A DNA stretch of 64,000 bases from Bacteroidales bacterium (GTDB taxonomy: Bacteria; Bacteroidota; Bacteroidia; Bacteroidales; Paludibacteraceae). Below, piece after piece: positions 10,701 to 18,560 of this stretch. How positions within the stretch are numbered: position 1 is the stretch's first letter; each line of letters begins with the position of its first letter. A program made the position numbers and the translations under genes. The stretch covers positions 62,001 to 126,000 of the forward strand of contig DUQG01000016.1 in assembly GCA_012837935.1 (NCBI GenBank). Reading direction: 5' to 3'. The notes under the pieces were generated by a model, which was not told where the DNA came from, ran no database searches, and worked only from the letters and a program-made list of their open reading frames with translations.

Positions 10701-10857
10701 TATGATTTCTAAAACTGACCCACGTGGCGTAACAACTTATTATAAGTATGATGGTTTTGGACGACTTATTGAGATTAGAGAAAACAATGAAAATGGAAGA
10801 ATAATTCAGCGTTTTGACTATCATTATAAAAGCAACTTTATCCCGATAATATTATGA
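7771..10857 (+). CDS. Secreted RHS/YD-repeat protein, N-terminal partner
   Basis: 1028 residues with a Sec signal peptide (MKIVYWPIVLFFCLLSLEIVNAQ). The early segment NTASLGTYGAIPVSLYTGTPTISIPL and GWVGNGWTIP is the typical beginning of Bacteroidota RHS/YD proteins, where the SpvB/TcaC-like shell starts. The C-terminus contains YD-like repeats (DPRGVTTYYKYDGFGRLIEIR). It has no RHS core or toxin tip of its own; the reading frame stops at 10857 and the next RHS frame starts in a 4-bp ATGA overlap. This suggests translational coupling and a two-piece shell. The gene is visibly more AT-rich than the first 2.5 kb of its partner. Confidence 0.88.
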   Translation: MKIVYWPIVLFFCLLSLEIVNAQIKDEWISPQTPNTASLGTYGAIPVSLYTGTPTISIPLTELKGENLTIPINICYHSGNIKPNQRSGWVGNGWTIPIGTIYREVRGLPDEMYNDLLKGTGYYFRRNFVNSDWDKFGEAPNLSRKNRIDFHRELAYYKDLEPDIFHFNINGLQGCFFLDQNGKWCVQSDYFVSIQLDSNEPLGYSVFTYSFSQPSYASKIFKKFILTDNIGNKYTFGGEESSIEYSFVINSGSIMFTANSWHIKEIQINGSEEKVLFEYERGPFTSSLYKYSCGNNTYKNEGCNSSGYKGWEMGGTLLLPVYLKKIKYNAQELSFAFSKSDELNYNRNDYYWDTNIIGNLNEFIGRARHNIPFYRSQYASDFYDHITWVKLDNIELRVNGTVRNRINFGYNNSNTERLFLESISIKGEMLYQDQDIQKFSFKYRNTHLLPKYLECITDHMGYYNGNSFSSFNGGNIFYLRQTNENLITTGILEEIKYPTGGKTVFEYEAGQYSKIIDGNDRKHLIDEIGYAGIRIKKITSYSEDYSVAWSKEYNYNKNAVLGGDVSSGILTNKPIYYIGNGSAIDMSGGTFSFSSTNSSSLTNIIDDNGVLIGYSEVTEVVSANNSKTYITKKFTNHDNGYTDDNPTYTFKADLLMNKKFSSRAYERGREKEIIYYNSDKKIVKSIVNHWGAKFSQEKSSRALMYNYLDVAYWCNHEYYYPSSVAYLNYYYPVFLDSTIETQFGTNGSNDSIVTKSKYKYHETTKLLKEKEITDSNGDIYMTKITYPFDYLTLNFPTHINSQMILSNMLNYPLEEKMFKNGKIISATGQTYTQVSPNFIIKPADKYILNVTSPIDDENFVFPVISTELYGINAKISKNISLTYHENGTGKIKEIINAQTSVCTTYLWSYNHQHPIAEIKNASYSEVENLAKQIFSVTSYDDLSSQTTPNESKLRDGSLQRALPHAQVTTYTYKPLVGMISKTDPRGVTTYYKYDGFGRLIEIRENNENGRIIQRFDYHYKSNFIPIIL

Positions 10858-13800
10858 AACGAATACTATTCTTAATATTTTTTGCAGTTATTGGTTGGAT
10901 ACAAAGTTTCTCTCAAACATTCGATCAAAACTACATAATGTCTTGTGTATATAATTATAACACATCAAACGGCACAGATTCTATTAAATCCATCCAATAC
11001 TATGACGGATTGGGGCGTCCTGTTCAAACCGTACAAAAAGGTATAACCCCGCAAGGTGATGACCTTGTAACCCTGACCGAATATGACGAAGTAGGACGTG
11101 AATACAAACATTGGCTACCTAAAACCAACAACGGTAGCGGTGCTTTTGTTCCTGTAGGTACTTTTAAAGACATAGGCGAGCCTCTGTATAACGGCGACAG
11201 CCGTCCCTTTTCTGAAACTATCTATGAGCCTTCAGCACTTAATAGAGTTACTGCTCAGAAAGGACCTGGCGCCGCCTGGGAAAGCCACCCTATAACCACA
11301 AGCTACCAGACCAATGCGGGCAATGAAGTAAAGCAGTTTGTTCTTAGTGGCACCAAGTCTATAAGTTACACGGGTTATTACTCCGCTGCTACTCTCTACA
11401 AAACGGAAACTGCCGACGAAGACGGTAAAACCACCACAGAATACAAAGATAAACTGGGGCGAGTAGTAATGCAACGGCAAAGTAGCAACGTGGACACCTA
11501 CTATATCTATAACGACCTGGGTCAGCTTGCTATCGTATTGCCACCCTTAGCCGCAGATGCCAACGGAAGCAACGATGCCATAAATAAATATGCTTATGTA
11601 TATCAGTACGACGAACGAGGCAACTGTATTTATAAAAAACTACCCGGATGTGAGCCTATTTGGATGGTCTATGATAAGGCAGACAGATTGGTGCTTAGTC
11701 AGGACGGTAATCAACGTCCCAAAGGAAACTGGATAGTCAACAAATACGATATGCTGGGACGAGTGCTCTATACCTCAGAGGTTACAGCCGGAGGCGATTT
11801 GTTAGGTATGGTCAATGCGTTCAAAAACTGGATAATACTGGAAACTTTTTCCACCGGAGGACAAGTCTATCCGCAAGAAGATACGGGATACTCCAAAGGA
11901 TGGTACCATGAGGCACCTACCAAGCTGCTTACCGTAAATTATTACGACGATTATCGGTTTCTTGAGCTTCCGGCAATGGCACCTCATAAAGCCAAACTCA
12001 CTTACCAAGCCAAAGACGGCTACAGCAAGCAATACAGCTCTGCCAAAGGCTTACTTACAGGCACACGCACTTACCTGCTGGACAATAGCGGAACATACAC
12101 CACTACCGCTTACTACTACGATGAGCGGGGCAATATAGTGCAAGAACGCTCTACCAACTACTTAGGCGGTTACGATATTACCTATCACAATCTGGATTTT
12201 ACGGGTAACCCTAAAGAAACGCTAATTGAACACAATGTACCCGGTGTATCTTCTAACGAACTCTATAAATACACCTATGACCATGCAGGCAGACTCACTA
12301 CCACTACTTATAAACTGGATAATGCAGATGAAATAGCACTTTCCACCGTAAGTTACGACGAACTGGGCAGAGCCGTACAAAAACTTCGACACAACGGTAC
12401 CGATACCGAAAAGTACAAGTATAATATACGCGGATGGACTACCGAGATAGAGAGCGGCAGCTTCTCCCAATCCTTATTTTATAACGGCTCACTGCCACCT
12501 GCTACAGAAGCTTGCTACAATGGTAATATAGCTTATATGCAGTGGAATTATGGAGATAAGCATTACAGCTATCGTTACCGTTACGATGAACTTAACCGCC
12601 TTAAAGAGGCTATAACAAGTGTAACAATTAGCAATCCAAGAGATAGAACTAATGCGGAATACTTCTCTTATGATAAACACGGAAATATTGAGCATATTTT
12701 TCGATTCCGAACCCAAGGGATGGTATTGGATAATCTGTATTTCAACTATAATAACAGTAATCAAGTACAAAGCATAGACGACTACTCCTCCGGTCAATAT
12801 CAATACGGACTAAAAGAATACCAAAACTTGGCAAACTTCGAACAAGAAATGCGTTACGATGCCAATGGAAATTTAATTATGGATTTAGATCGTGATATTC
12901 TTACTATTCAATATAATTTACTAAATTTGCCTGATGTTATACTATTTAGGAACGGCAACCAGATACGTAATCTATACGATGCATCCGGCACTAAGCTGCG
13001 TAGCATGACACTTATTAATCCTCTTCCTACACAAGCACCTATATTTCTTACCGAAGAACAATTTCAAGAGGCTTGCGGTTGGCTGCAAGCTACAGGATAT
13101 ATTAAGAACAGGGAATACACGCTGTTTAATTGGGGCGGAGAGTTTACCTGGGGAATGGACAACCGATTAGTAAAAACCTATAATCCCGAAGGCTACAAAG
13201 CAGGCAGAGGTATGCACTACTACCGCCGCGACCACCTGGGCAGCATTCGTGAAGTATGGCGAACAGCTTATACGGTAGGCAGCACCACCTATCCCGATAC
13301 TACCCTGCAACGCACCCAATACTATCCATCAGGCTTACCCTGGGCAGAAGGCGAAGGCAGCAATGAGCAACAACGCAAATACAACGGCAAAGAATGGATA
13401 GAGGCACATGGGCTGGATGAGTATGACTACCACGCACGTGGATATTATCCGGCTATTTTGCGTTTTACTACGATGGATCCGCTGGCGGAGAAAAAGCCGT
13501 GGCTTACGCCTTATCATTATTGTGGTAATAATCCTATCATGAGGGTAGATCCGACTGGAATGGATTGGGTAGAAAATAATGAAACAGGCAATATAACATG
13601 GAATAAAAATGCTACATCAGCCGACAATACTCCTGAAGGTTTTACTTATCGAGGAATAACTTATGCACGAGAAAAGGAGTGGAATAATAACAAATATGTA
13701 GGAAAAGTTGTAGAAGTGTACCGTCCCGATGGCTCTGGATTAGACTATTATACACCCAATGAATATGGGATGTATCGGGTACCTGAATCTGGGAGGGGAT

Positions 13801-14240
13801 TTGAAAGATACATGAAGTCCGATGGAACTTCAAGTGGAAATAATGAAAATTATACTGTAAATGGAAAACTACATACAGGAGACAACTACGCCTCTTCGGC
13901 TACTTTTGTCAGTTTTTATAACACTATTCAAGATTTTCACAGTGAAACAGGTGTTACTATTCACTATGGGGATATTTCCGCTTATGACCCGTCTATAAAT
14001 TTAGGACATTCAACTCATTATACAGGCAATTCTATTGATATTCATTATTTTGGGTCGAAAGGAGAAGAACTTAGAGGAGCTAATGCTTATATGAAAGCAG
14101 ATGTTTCTCTTACTAATACTTTTTTTGAACATGCTCAAAATAATGGTTTTTCTAAAAACTATTCTTTTGGTAATAGATTTACACATAAAGGGAACAATAA
14201 TCAGAAACTACACAAAGACCATTTACATATAGGAAGATGA
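10854..14240 (+). CDS. Secreted RHS core protein with C-terminal LAS/M15-like metallopeptidase tip
   Basis: 1128 residues: signal peptide (~1-21, ending SFSQ); DUF6443-like start (SIQYYDGLGRPVQTVQKG); YD repeats (~50-780); RHS-associated core (YRRDHLGSIREVW, then DYHARGYYPAILRFTTMDPLA, ending YCGNNPIMRVDPTGMDW near residue 900). After the core a ~225-residue unique tip follows, the usual site of polymorphic-toxin domains. Near its end the tip has S1053-x-H1055-x2-G1058-x3-D1062 and H1123-L-H1125 three residues from the C-terminus. This is the zinc-ligand pattern of LAS peptidases (VanY, MepA), which cleave peptidoglycan peptides. The tip is more AT-rich than the core, as with exchanged toxin tips. 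The stop overlaps the next gene by 4 bp (ATGA). Predicted activity is inference from motifs. Confidence 0.85.
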   Translation: MKRILFLIFFAVIGWIQSFSQTFDQNYIMSCVYNYNTSNGTDSIKSIQYYDGLGRPVQTVQKGITPQGDDLVTLTEYDEVGREYKHWLPKTNNGSGAFVPVGTFKDIGEPLYNGDSRPFSETIYEPSALNRVTAQKGPGAAWESHPITTSYQTNAGNEVKQFVLSGTKSISYTGYYSAATLYKTETADEDGKTTTEYKDKLGRVVMQRQSSNVDTYYIYNDLGQLAIVLPPLAADANGSNDAINKYAYVYQYDERGNCIYKKLPGCEPIWMVYDKADRLVLSQDGNQRPKGNWIVNKYDMLGRVLYTSEVTAGGDLLGMVNAFKNWIILETFSTGGQVYPQEDTGYSKGWYHEAPTKLLTVNYYDDYRFLELPAMAPHKAKLTYQAKDGYSKQYSSAKGLLTGTRTYLLDNSGTYTTTAYYYDERGNIVQERSTNYLGGYDITYHNLDFTGNPKETLIEHNVPGVSSNELYKYTYDHAGRLTTTTYKLDNADEIALSTVSYDELGRAVQKLRHNGTDTEKYKYNIRGWTTEIESGSFSQSLFYNGSLPPATEACYNGNIAYMQWNYGDKHYSYRYRYDELNRLKEAITSVTISNPRDRTNAEYFSYDKHGNIEHIFRFRTQGMVLDNLYFNYNNSNQVQSIDDYSSGQYQYGLKEYQNLANFEQEMRYDANGNLIMDLDRDILTIQYNLLNLPDVILFRNGNQIRNLYDASGTKLRSMTLINPLPTQAPIFLTEEQFQEACGWLQATGYIKNREYTLFNWGGEFTWGMDNRLVKTYNPEGYKAGRGMHYYRRDHLGSIREVWRTAYTVGSTTYPDTTLQRTQYYPSGLPWAEGEGSNEQQRKYNGKEWIEAHGLDEYDYHARGYYPAILRFTTMDPLAEKKPWLTPYHYCGNNPIMRVDPTGMDWVENNETGNITWNKNATSADNTPEGFTYRGITYAREKEWNNNKYVGKVVEVYRPDGSGLDYYTPNEYGMYRVPESGRGFERYMKSDGTSSGNNENYTVNGKLHTGDNYASSATFVSFYNTIQDFHSETGVTIHYGDISAYDPSINLGHSTHYTGNSIDIHYFGSKGEELRGANAYMKADVSLTNTFFEHAQNNGFSKNYSFGNRFTHKGNNNQKLHKDHLHIGR

Positions 14241-14803
14241 AAAAAATAAGTTTACTATTATTGCTATTACATTGTTTTATATTGGGGAGTTGCCAAGGTA
14301 AACAGCATTCTAAAAATGTAAAATTGGCATCTTGCTATTATGAAAATAATGTTATTGATTTAGGAGTGGGTATAGCTATGTGGAATTATGATTGCGATAA
14401 AAACATAATTATTTTTAGTGACTCTCTATTAAAAAATGAAGTTTATAATTTTAATATTTGTAATAATGCAATAAACGAAATTTGTCCATTTTTTTATAAA
14501 CCTGACTATGGTATTTATCATTTCGTTGTAACAAGACTCTCAGATGAATGGTATGAGATACTATATAATAATGACAAAAAGGGATATATACAAGCAAATC
14601 TTATTTTTAAGTTTGTATATTGGGATACTTTACTAAAAGATTATTCAACAGGGATAAGAGAAAAAAAGACAGGGATAATCTACTCCGTAAAAAAAGTGAG
14701 TGAAGACACCCTTTTGGTAGTAGAAAAAGATAATAACATCGAAAGAGTAATAAAGTGGAGGAATAAGAATCAACTTTTAATAGATATTGCCTTATTAGAA
14801 TAG
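14237..14803 (+). CDS. Small lipoprotein, candidate immunity protein to the RHS tip
   Basis: 188 residues. The signal MKKISLLLLLLHCFILGSCQ has a lipobox GSC, predicting a lipid-anchored periplasmic or outer-membrane protein. The mature part is AT-rich and unlike any family I recognise. The 4-bp ATGA overlap with the toxin-tip gene, the small size and the position directly after an RHS tip are those of an immunity gene. A lipoprotein would be in the right compartment to block a peptidoglycan hydrolase. Immunity function is inferred only from position and localisation. Confidence 0.7.
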   Translation: MKKISLLLLLLHCFILGSCQGKQHSKNVKLASCYYENNVIDLGVGIAMWNYDCDKNIIIFSDSLLKNEVYNFNICNNAINEICPFFYKPDYGIYHFVVTRLSDEWYEILYNNDKKGYIQANLIFKFVYWDTLLKDYSTGIREKKTGIIYSVKKVSEDTLLVVEKDNNIERVIKWRNKNQLLIDIALLE

Positions 14804-14875
14804 CTTCTTGGAAATAACTTTGACCCGTCCCAAGGGATATGCAGAACGATCAAGAAAGTAGTTGCGTCGTTGGTT

Positions 14876-14896
14876 GGCGGGATTTGTAATCCCGCC
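14876..14896. repeat. GGGATT triloop hairpin, copy 1
   Basis: GGCGGGATT-TGT-AATCCCGCC, a perfect 9-bp stem with a 3-nt loop. Confidence 0.75.
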
Positions 14897-14968
14897 TTGT
14901 ATACTATAAGAATTTCTAATTCGAATTACAAATCCCTGTCTGCGATAGGTAGGCTGATAATAATAGAA

Positions 14969-14989
14969 GCTGGGATTATAAATCCCGGC
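14969..14989. repeat. GGGATT triloop hairpin, copy 2
   Basis: GCTGGGATT-ATA-AATCCCGGC, a 9-bp stem with one mismatch and a 3-nt loop; same core as 14876-14896 and 43701-43719. Confidence 0.7.
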
Positions 14990-15037
14990 GACGTAATGCA
15001 CAAAATTCTTATGATTAAGAAAAATATCCGAAAGGGC

Positions 15038-15062
15038 GAGGCTAGCTAAAAGCCAGTCCCTC
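15038..15062. repeat. GGCT/AGCC hairpin, degenerate copy
   Basis: An imperfect hairpin whose arms contain CTAGCT and AGCCAG, flanked by GAG and CTC. It is similar to the better copies at 16795, 16921 and 18343. Confidence 0.5.
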
Positions 15063-15086
15063 ACAAAATCAATGTTTTAATTTCCT

Positions 15087-16736
15087 TTATTTTCTATTAT
15101 CCAATTCTTCCTGTGTTTTCTGTCTGAGTCCCGGATTTTCTTTAATCATCTCACGCTTAACTGCTTCCGGATATCCTGCACGAATTATTGAAGCCGGACC
15201 ACCGTACTCGTTTTTAAGGAAAACACCATTTTCTTCTCGCTTAATATTTCCATCCAAGAACTTAACCAACAAAAACTCACCCAGTTTTTTCCATTCCGTA
15301 TGAACATATTCTGATGTGTTTACACTATAATCCGTCAAGAAATCACATGCCTGCTCTTCGTCCATAGCCATGGCTTTAGCTTCTATATCGGGTAATTCTT
15401 GTTCAAACTCCGACTCTAATTCTGATTGTCTTTTCTTAATGTCTTTCATCATCAGTGCGTATTTGCCATAAGCATAATTGGCCACAAAGTTAAAACTCCA
15501 AAACGCCGATGTAGAAGAATAATCAAGTAAGCTACCGTTATTTTCGTCAAAACACCAAGGCACTTCACTCGTAGTACAGAAAATAGGCACATACACCGTA
15601 CTGGCAGCATCATCCATTCCAAACCAAAGGATTCCACCCACATGATTCGGTATCCAGCTACGCATCTGAGCAACAAACGAAAATCCGGTTTGCTGTGTAG
15701 CAATGGGACGTTCATGACCATATTCCACACCATCTACTTTAAAAGTCAACGGACTATGACGAAGTTTACTACCAAAATTGCCTGCTCCAACACCTTTGGT
15801 CATATCAAACTCTGTTCCTTCATACATATCACGCATCAATGCTTTCAAATCATTTACGTTCAGCTTTCTATCCGGTTTAATCCATAGTGGCATACGCTCT
15901 TTTGTTTCTCCTTTTACATAGGAAATATAATCGTCCATTTCGCTATTTACACTTTTGAAAAACGACCAAACACGTGCTTCACAAATACGCAATCCGGAAT
16001 AATCAAGCGGATTATAGACATCTGAAAAACTAAACTCACTATCTTCACCCGTAAAATATCCTTTCTCGCGTGCAAAAGAAATCACATCGGGTGAATAGAT
16101 ACAGTTTTCTTTATCATCAAATGGAATAGTTGTAATCCGTGCCTGATTCGCATGAGCTGAGACACAGTCATCAGGTACACGTAGAGCAACCCATACAGCA
16201 CCTTTTCTACCCGAACCTTTCCCTATCATTTCCAATATCCAAACTTCATTGGGATCTGCTATAGAAAAGGACTCGCCAGAACTGCGGTAGCCATATTCTC
16301 CCACCAAGTCTGTAATGGTTTTTATAGCTTCACGAGCTGTTCGTGAACGTTGGAGTGCGATATACATAAGGCTTCCATAATCCAAAATGCCTGTTGTATC
16401 TACCAACTCAGAATGTCCGCCAAAAGTAGTTTCTCCAATGGCAAGTTGATGCTCGTTTATATTCCCAATCACATTATAAGTTCTGGATGCTTCTTTAATC
16501 TGACCAAGATATTTTCCGCTATCCCATTCATAAATATCCCGCATAGTTCCTTCGGGATGATTTTCTGCTGGATAATGATACAATGCTCCGAACAAATAGT
16601 ACGAGTCAGCAGAATAAGATATAAAGGTAGAGCCGTCAGTTGTGGCTTTTTTACCTACTAAGAAATTGGTACACGCCCAAGCCGGAGCTACAAGTAGCAT
16701 AAGCGCAAGGACTACAAATGAAGTTTTTTTAGACAT
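15087..16736 (-). CDS. C69-family dipeptidase, secreted
   Basis: 549 residues. A signal peptide ends at PAWA and the next residue is Cys22, followed by TNFLVGKKAT and DGSTFISYSAD. In C69 peptidases this Cys becomes the N-terminal nucleophile, so removal of the signal peptide would itself expose the catalytic residue. Other family blocks are GNINEHQLAIGETTFGG and VSAHANQARI. These enzymes hydrolyse dipeptides and short peptides, here presumably in the periplasm. Length is normal for the Bacteroidota members. The flanking intergenic regions both carry GGCT/AGCC hairpins. Confidence 0.92.
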   Translation of the reverse strand: MSKKTSFVVLALMLLVAPAWACTNFLVGKKATTDGSTFISYSADSYYLFGALYHYPAENHPEGTMRDIYEWDSGKYLGQIKEASRTYNVIGNINEHQLAIGETTFGGHSELVDTTGILDYGSLMYIALQRSRTAREAIKTITDLVGEYGYRSSGESFSIADPNEVWILEMIGKGSGRKGAVWVALRVPDDCVSAHANQARITTIPFDDKENCIYSPDVISFAREKGYFTGEDSEFSFSDVYNPLDYSGLRICEARVWSFFKSVNSEMDDYISYVKGETKERMPLWIKPDRKLNVNDLKALMRDMYEGTEFDMTKGVGAGNFGSKLRHSPLTFKVDGVEYGHERPIATQQTGFSFVAQMRSWIPNHVGGILWFGMDDAASTVYVPIFCTTSEVPWCFDENNGSLLDYSSTSAFWSFNFVANYAYGKYALMMKDIKKRQSELESEFEQELPDIEAKAMAMDEEQACDFLTDYSVNTSEYVHTEWKKLGEFLLVKFLDGNIKREENGVFLKNEYGGPASIIRAGYPEAVKREMIKENPGLRQKTQEELDNRK

Positions 16737-16794
16737 AATCGTAGTTTTTATTTTGAGTTATTTTTCTTGCTTGACCCAAGTATAATATCCAAAG

Positions 16795-16811
16795 ACTGGC
16801 TTAGAGCCAGT
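16795..16811. repeat. GGCT/AGCC triloop hairpin
   Basis: ACTGGCT-TAG-AGCCAGT, a perfect 7-bp stem with a 3-nt loop, upstream of the C69 gene. Confidence 0.75.
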
Positions 16812-16897
16812 TCTTGAGTAAATTATCCAAGGATAAATCTTTTTCTGAACAACAAAAATAAATAATAACTTACTAACTACCAAAACAAATAATTTAC

Positions 16898-16905
16898 TAT
16901 CTTTG
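16898..16905 (+). promoter_or_regulatory. -7 box for the GlsB-like gene
   Basis: TATCTTTG matches the Bacteroidota -7 consensus. No clear -33 TTG is present. Transcription would start near 16912, so the hairpin at 16921-16945 would lie in the 5' leader. Confidence 0.55.
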
Positions 16906-16920
16906 ATTTTCAGAGTATCC

Positions 16921-16945
16921 GGAGTTTGGCTTAGAGCCAGACTCC
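16921..16945. repeat. GGCT/AGCC triloop hairpin with extended stem
   Basis: An 11-bp stem (one G-U pair): GGAGT plus TTGGCT on the left, AGCCAG plus ACTCC on the right, loop TAG. It lies in the predicted leader of the GlsB-like gene. Confidence 0.75.
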
Positions 16946-17023
16946 AAATTTTTAAACCAATTCACATCTTCGATTGTTTATATTTTAATATCAAACATTA
17001 TTAACTTAAATAAACAACTTAAT

Positions 17024-17260
17024 ATGGGATTTTTCGGATCAATTATTATTGGAATTCTTGCCGGATTTATTGCCGGAAAAATTATGAAGGGCGGCGGATT
17101 TGGACTACTTATCAATCTGTTTGTAGGTTTAATCGGTAGCATGCTGGGTGGCTGGCTATTTCGCTTGCTAAGCATAAGCTCAAGTGATAACTTTCTGGGA
17201 CAATTGGTAACTGCTACCGTTGGGGCAATTGTTTTTCTTTGGATTTTATCGCTTTTTTAA
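17024..17260 (+). CDS. GlsB/YeaQ/YmgE family small membrane protein
   Basis: 78 residues with three hydrophobic segments. The start GFFGSIIIGILAGFIAGKIMKGGGFG and the glycine-rich GLIGSMLGGWLF are typical of the transglycosylase-associated / GlsB stress-response family in the inner membrane. The molecular role of the family is poorly known. Transcription likely comes from the TATCTTTG at 16898 and ends at the hairpin at 17328-17356. Confidence 0.9.
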   Translation: MGFFGSIIIGILAGFIAGKIMKGGGFGLLINLFVGLIGSMLGGWLFRLLSISSSDNFLGQLVTATVGAIVFLWILSLF

Positions 17261-17286
17261 AAATAGTTAATTATAAAAACACCTAT

Positions 17287-17308
17287 AGCCTGACTTTGAG
17301 TCAGACTA
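17287..17308. repeat. Triloop hairpin of the CTGACT variant
   Basis: CTGACT-TTG-AGTCAG (17290-17304), a perfect 6-bp stem extended by TAG/CTA across one mismatch. It has the same architecture as the GGCT/AGCC hairpins nearby, with compensated base changes. Confidence 0.6.
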
Positions 17309-17327
17309 TGAGTAAAGATAGTTTCAA

Positions 17328-17356
17328 AAAAGGATATTCAATGCGAATATCCTTTT
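17328..17356. terminator. Bidirectional terminator
   Basis: AAAAGGATATTC / GAATATCCTTTT, a 12-bp stem with loop AATGC, between the convergent GlsB-like gene and the 309-residue protein gene. Confidence 0.8.
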
Positions 17357-17387
17357 CCGTTTTACACTTATCTTGATAATTGATATT

Positions 17388-18317
17388 TTATAGAATCTCT
17401 ATTTCCTCTTCTTCAATTTTAAATGTGTTTCCCATAACTACCTCAGTTGTCATAATACTGTAAATAGGCCAACCACTTGAACCGTGTATTTGCGAAGCAA
17501 CTCGAGTCTGATTGATTGCCTTGGGTAAGCCTTCGAAAATATCATTATCTTCAATACCAAGCTCTTTGTTCACATTGCGTAATAACTGAAAAACAGCATC
17601 AGTCAACTGCTTTTCATCTACATTTTGCCACATACGCATAATATAAAGGTCATTTTCTACATCAATATTATCAAGCAACACGGTCATATGTGCATCGAAA
17701 GGTTCACCACCCAACATATTTGACTGCTTAACTACAGCATTTACCTCTTCTCCAAGCTTATATTTTACTCCATGAAACATATGAAATTGATTAATAAGTT
17801 TGCCTACAGACCCTCTAATTATCTCATCTGTCATAACACTTCGCTCTATTGCATTAATCACTAAATCCATACCCTCAACATCCTTAAAACTCTCCTTTAT
17901 AACACCGAAAGCCTTCTCATACTCTTTCTTAATATCTTCCAAATTCAAAATCTCAATAAACTCACCCAACTCTGTTATTTTAAAAATAACCTCTGAACTC
18001 GAAGTAGCTTCAATTGCTTTTTTCATTATCTCATTCTCAATACCCTCTATTACAGCATCATAACTAGTCCATTTAATTGTGTAGGAATTTGCGGTTGAGT
18101 CCACTACTTCCACATCAACCTTATAAGTAATCATCTCATTTTCAACGGTATCAACATCGTTCTCCACCTTAATTGACGTGCTAGTAATAAGATAAGTATG
18201 TTTTTCATTTTTATCCCAATAACTTATTACCTGAACTGTAGAATCAGCTTCATTTATTTGAGCAAAAAGACTGATGCTAAAGCAAATAAACAATAAACTT
18301 ACTATATTTCTTATCAT
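17388..18317 (-). CDS. Secreted hypothetical protein
   Basis: 309 residues with a signal peptide (MIRNIVSLLFICFSISLFAQ). The mature chain is soluble and predicted beta-rich at first (ITYKVDVEVVDSTANSYTIKWTSYDA), then helical with many Glu/Lys, and ends ...TEVVMGNTFKIEEEEIEIL. I do not recognise a family with certainty. It stands alone between a terminator and a hairpin repeat. Confidence 0.75.
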   Translation of the reverse strand: MIRNIVSLLFICFSISLFAQINEADSTVQVISYWDKNEKHTYLITSTSIKVENDVDTVENEMITYKVDVEVVDSTANSYTIKWTSYDAVIEGIENEIMKKAIEATSSSEVIFKITELGEFIEILNLEDIKKEYEKAFGVIKESFKDVEGMDLVINAIERSVMTDEIIRGSVGKLINQFHMFHGVKYKLGEEVNAVVKQSNMLGGEPFDAHMTVLLDNIDVENDLYIMRMWQNVDEKQLTDAVFQLLRNVNKELGIEDNDIFEGLPKAINQTRVASQIHGSSGWPIYSIMTTEVVMGNTFKIEEEEIEIL

Positions 18318-18342
18318 GGTTGATTTGATTTTTTAGCATACC

Positions 18343-18366
18343 GGAGGCTGGCTAAAGCCAGACTCT
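18343..18366. repeat. GGCT/AGCC hairpin
   Basis: CTGGCT-AA-AGCCAG (18348-18361), extended outward by GGAG/CTCT across one mismatch. It lies just upstream of the 17388-18317 gene. Confidence 0.65.
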
Positions 18367-18506
18367 AGTAACTCTATAATTTAACGACATAAAGGTAGTA
18401 TTTTTATTTAAACTAAAAAAGCTCAAAATACCGCATTGGGAAAGTTCCACAAATCAACTGTCTTTGCGAAAAGTTAATAAATTATCACCAAATTTCAGAA
18501 CATAAT

Positions 18507-18540
18507 AAAAATCGCTTTGTAAATTTACAAAGCGATTTTT
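18507..18540. terminator. mscL terminator
   Basis: A perfect 34-nt palindrome: arm AAAAATCGCTTTGTAAA and its complement. Located 20 bp past the mscL stop; on the minus strand it ends in a T-run. Confidence 0.85.
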
Positions 18541-18560
18541 ATTAGTTTTTCTAAGAAATA

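Larger units (their letters stand above)
14804..15086. other. Non-coding repeat-bearing gap
   Basis: This gap has no convincing gene. It carries two GGGATT-NNN-AATCCC triloop hairpins (14876-14896, 14969-14989), a half-site around 14916-14937, and one GGCT/AGCC-type hairpin (15038-15062). It probably also serves as the transcription end for the convergent RHS block and the C69 gene. Confidence 0.6.

Noticed and set aside
14795-15064. Minus-strand open frame of 89 codons between the RHS immunity gene and the C69 gene
   Set aside because: It runs through two GGGATT triloop hairpins and a GGCT hairpin, has no family-like segment and no promoter; the frame is a by-product of the repeats.
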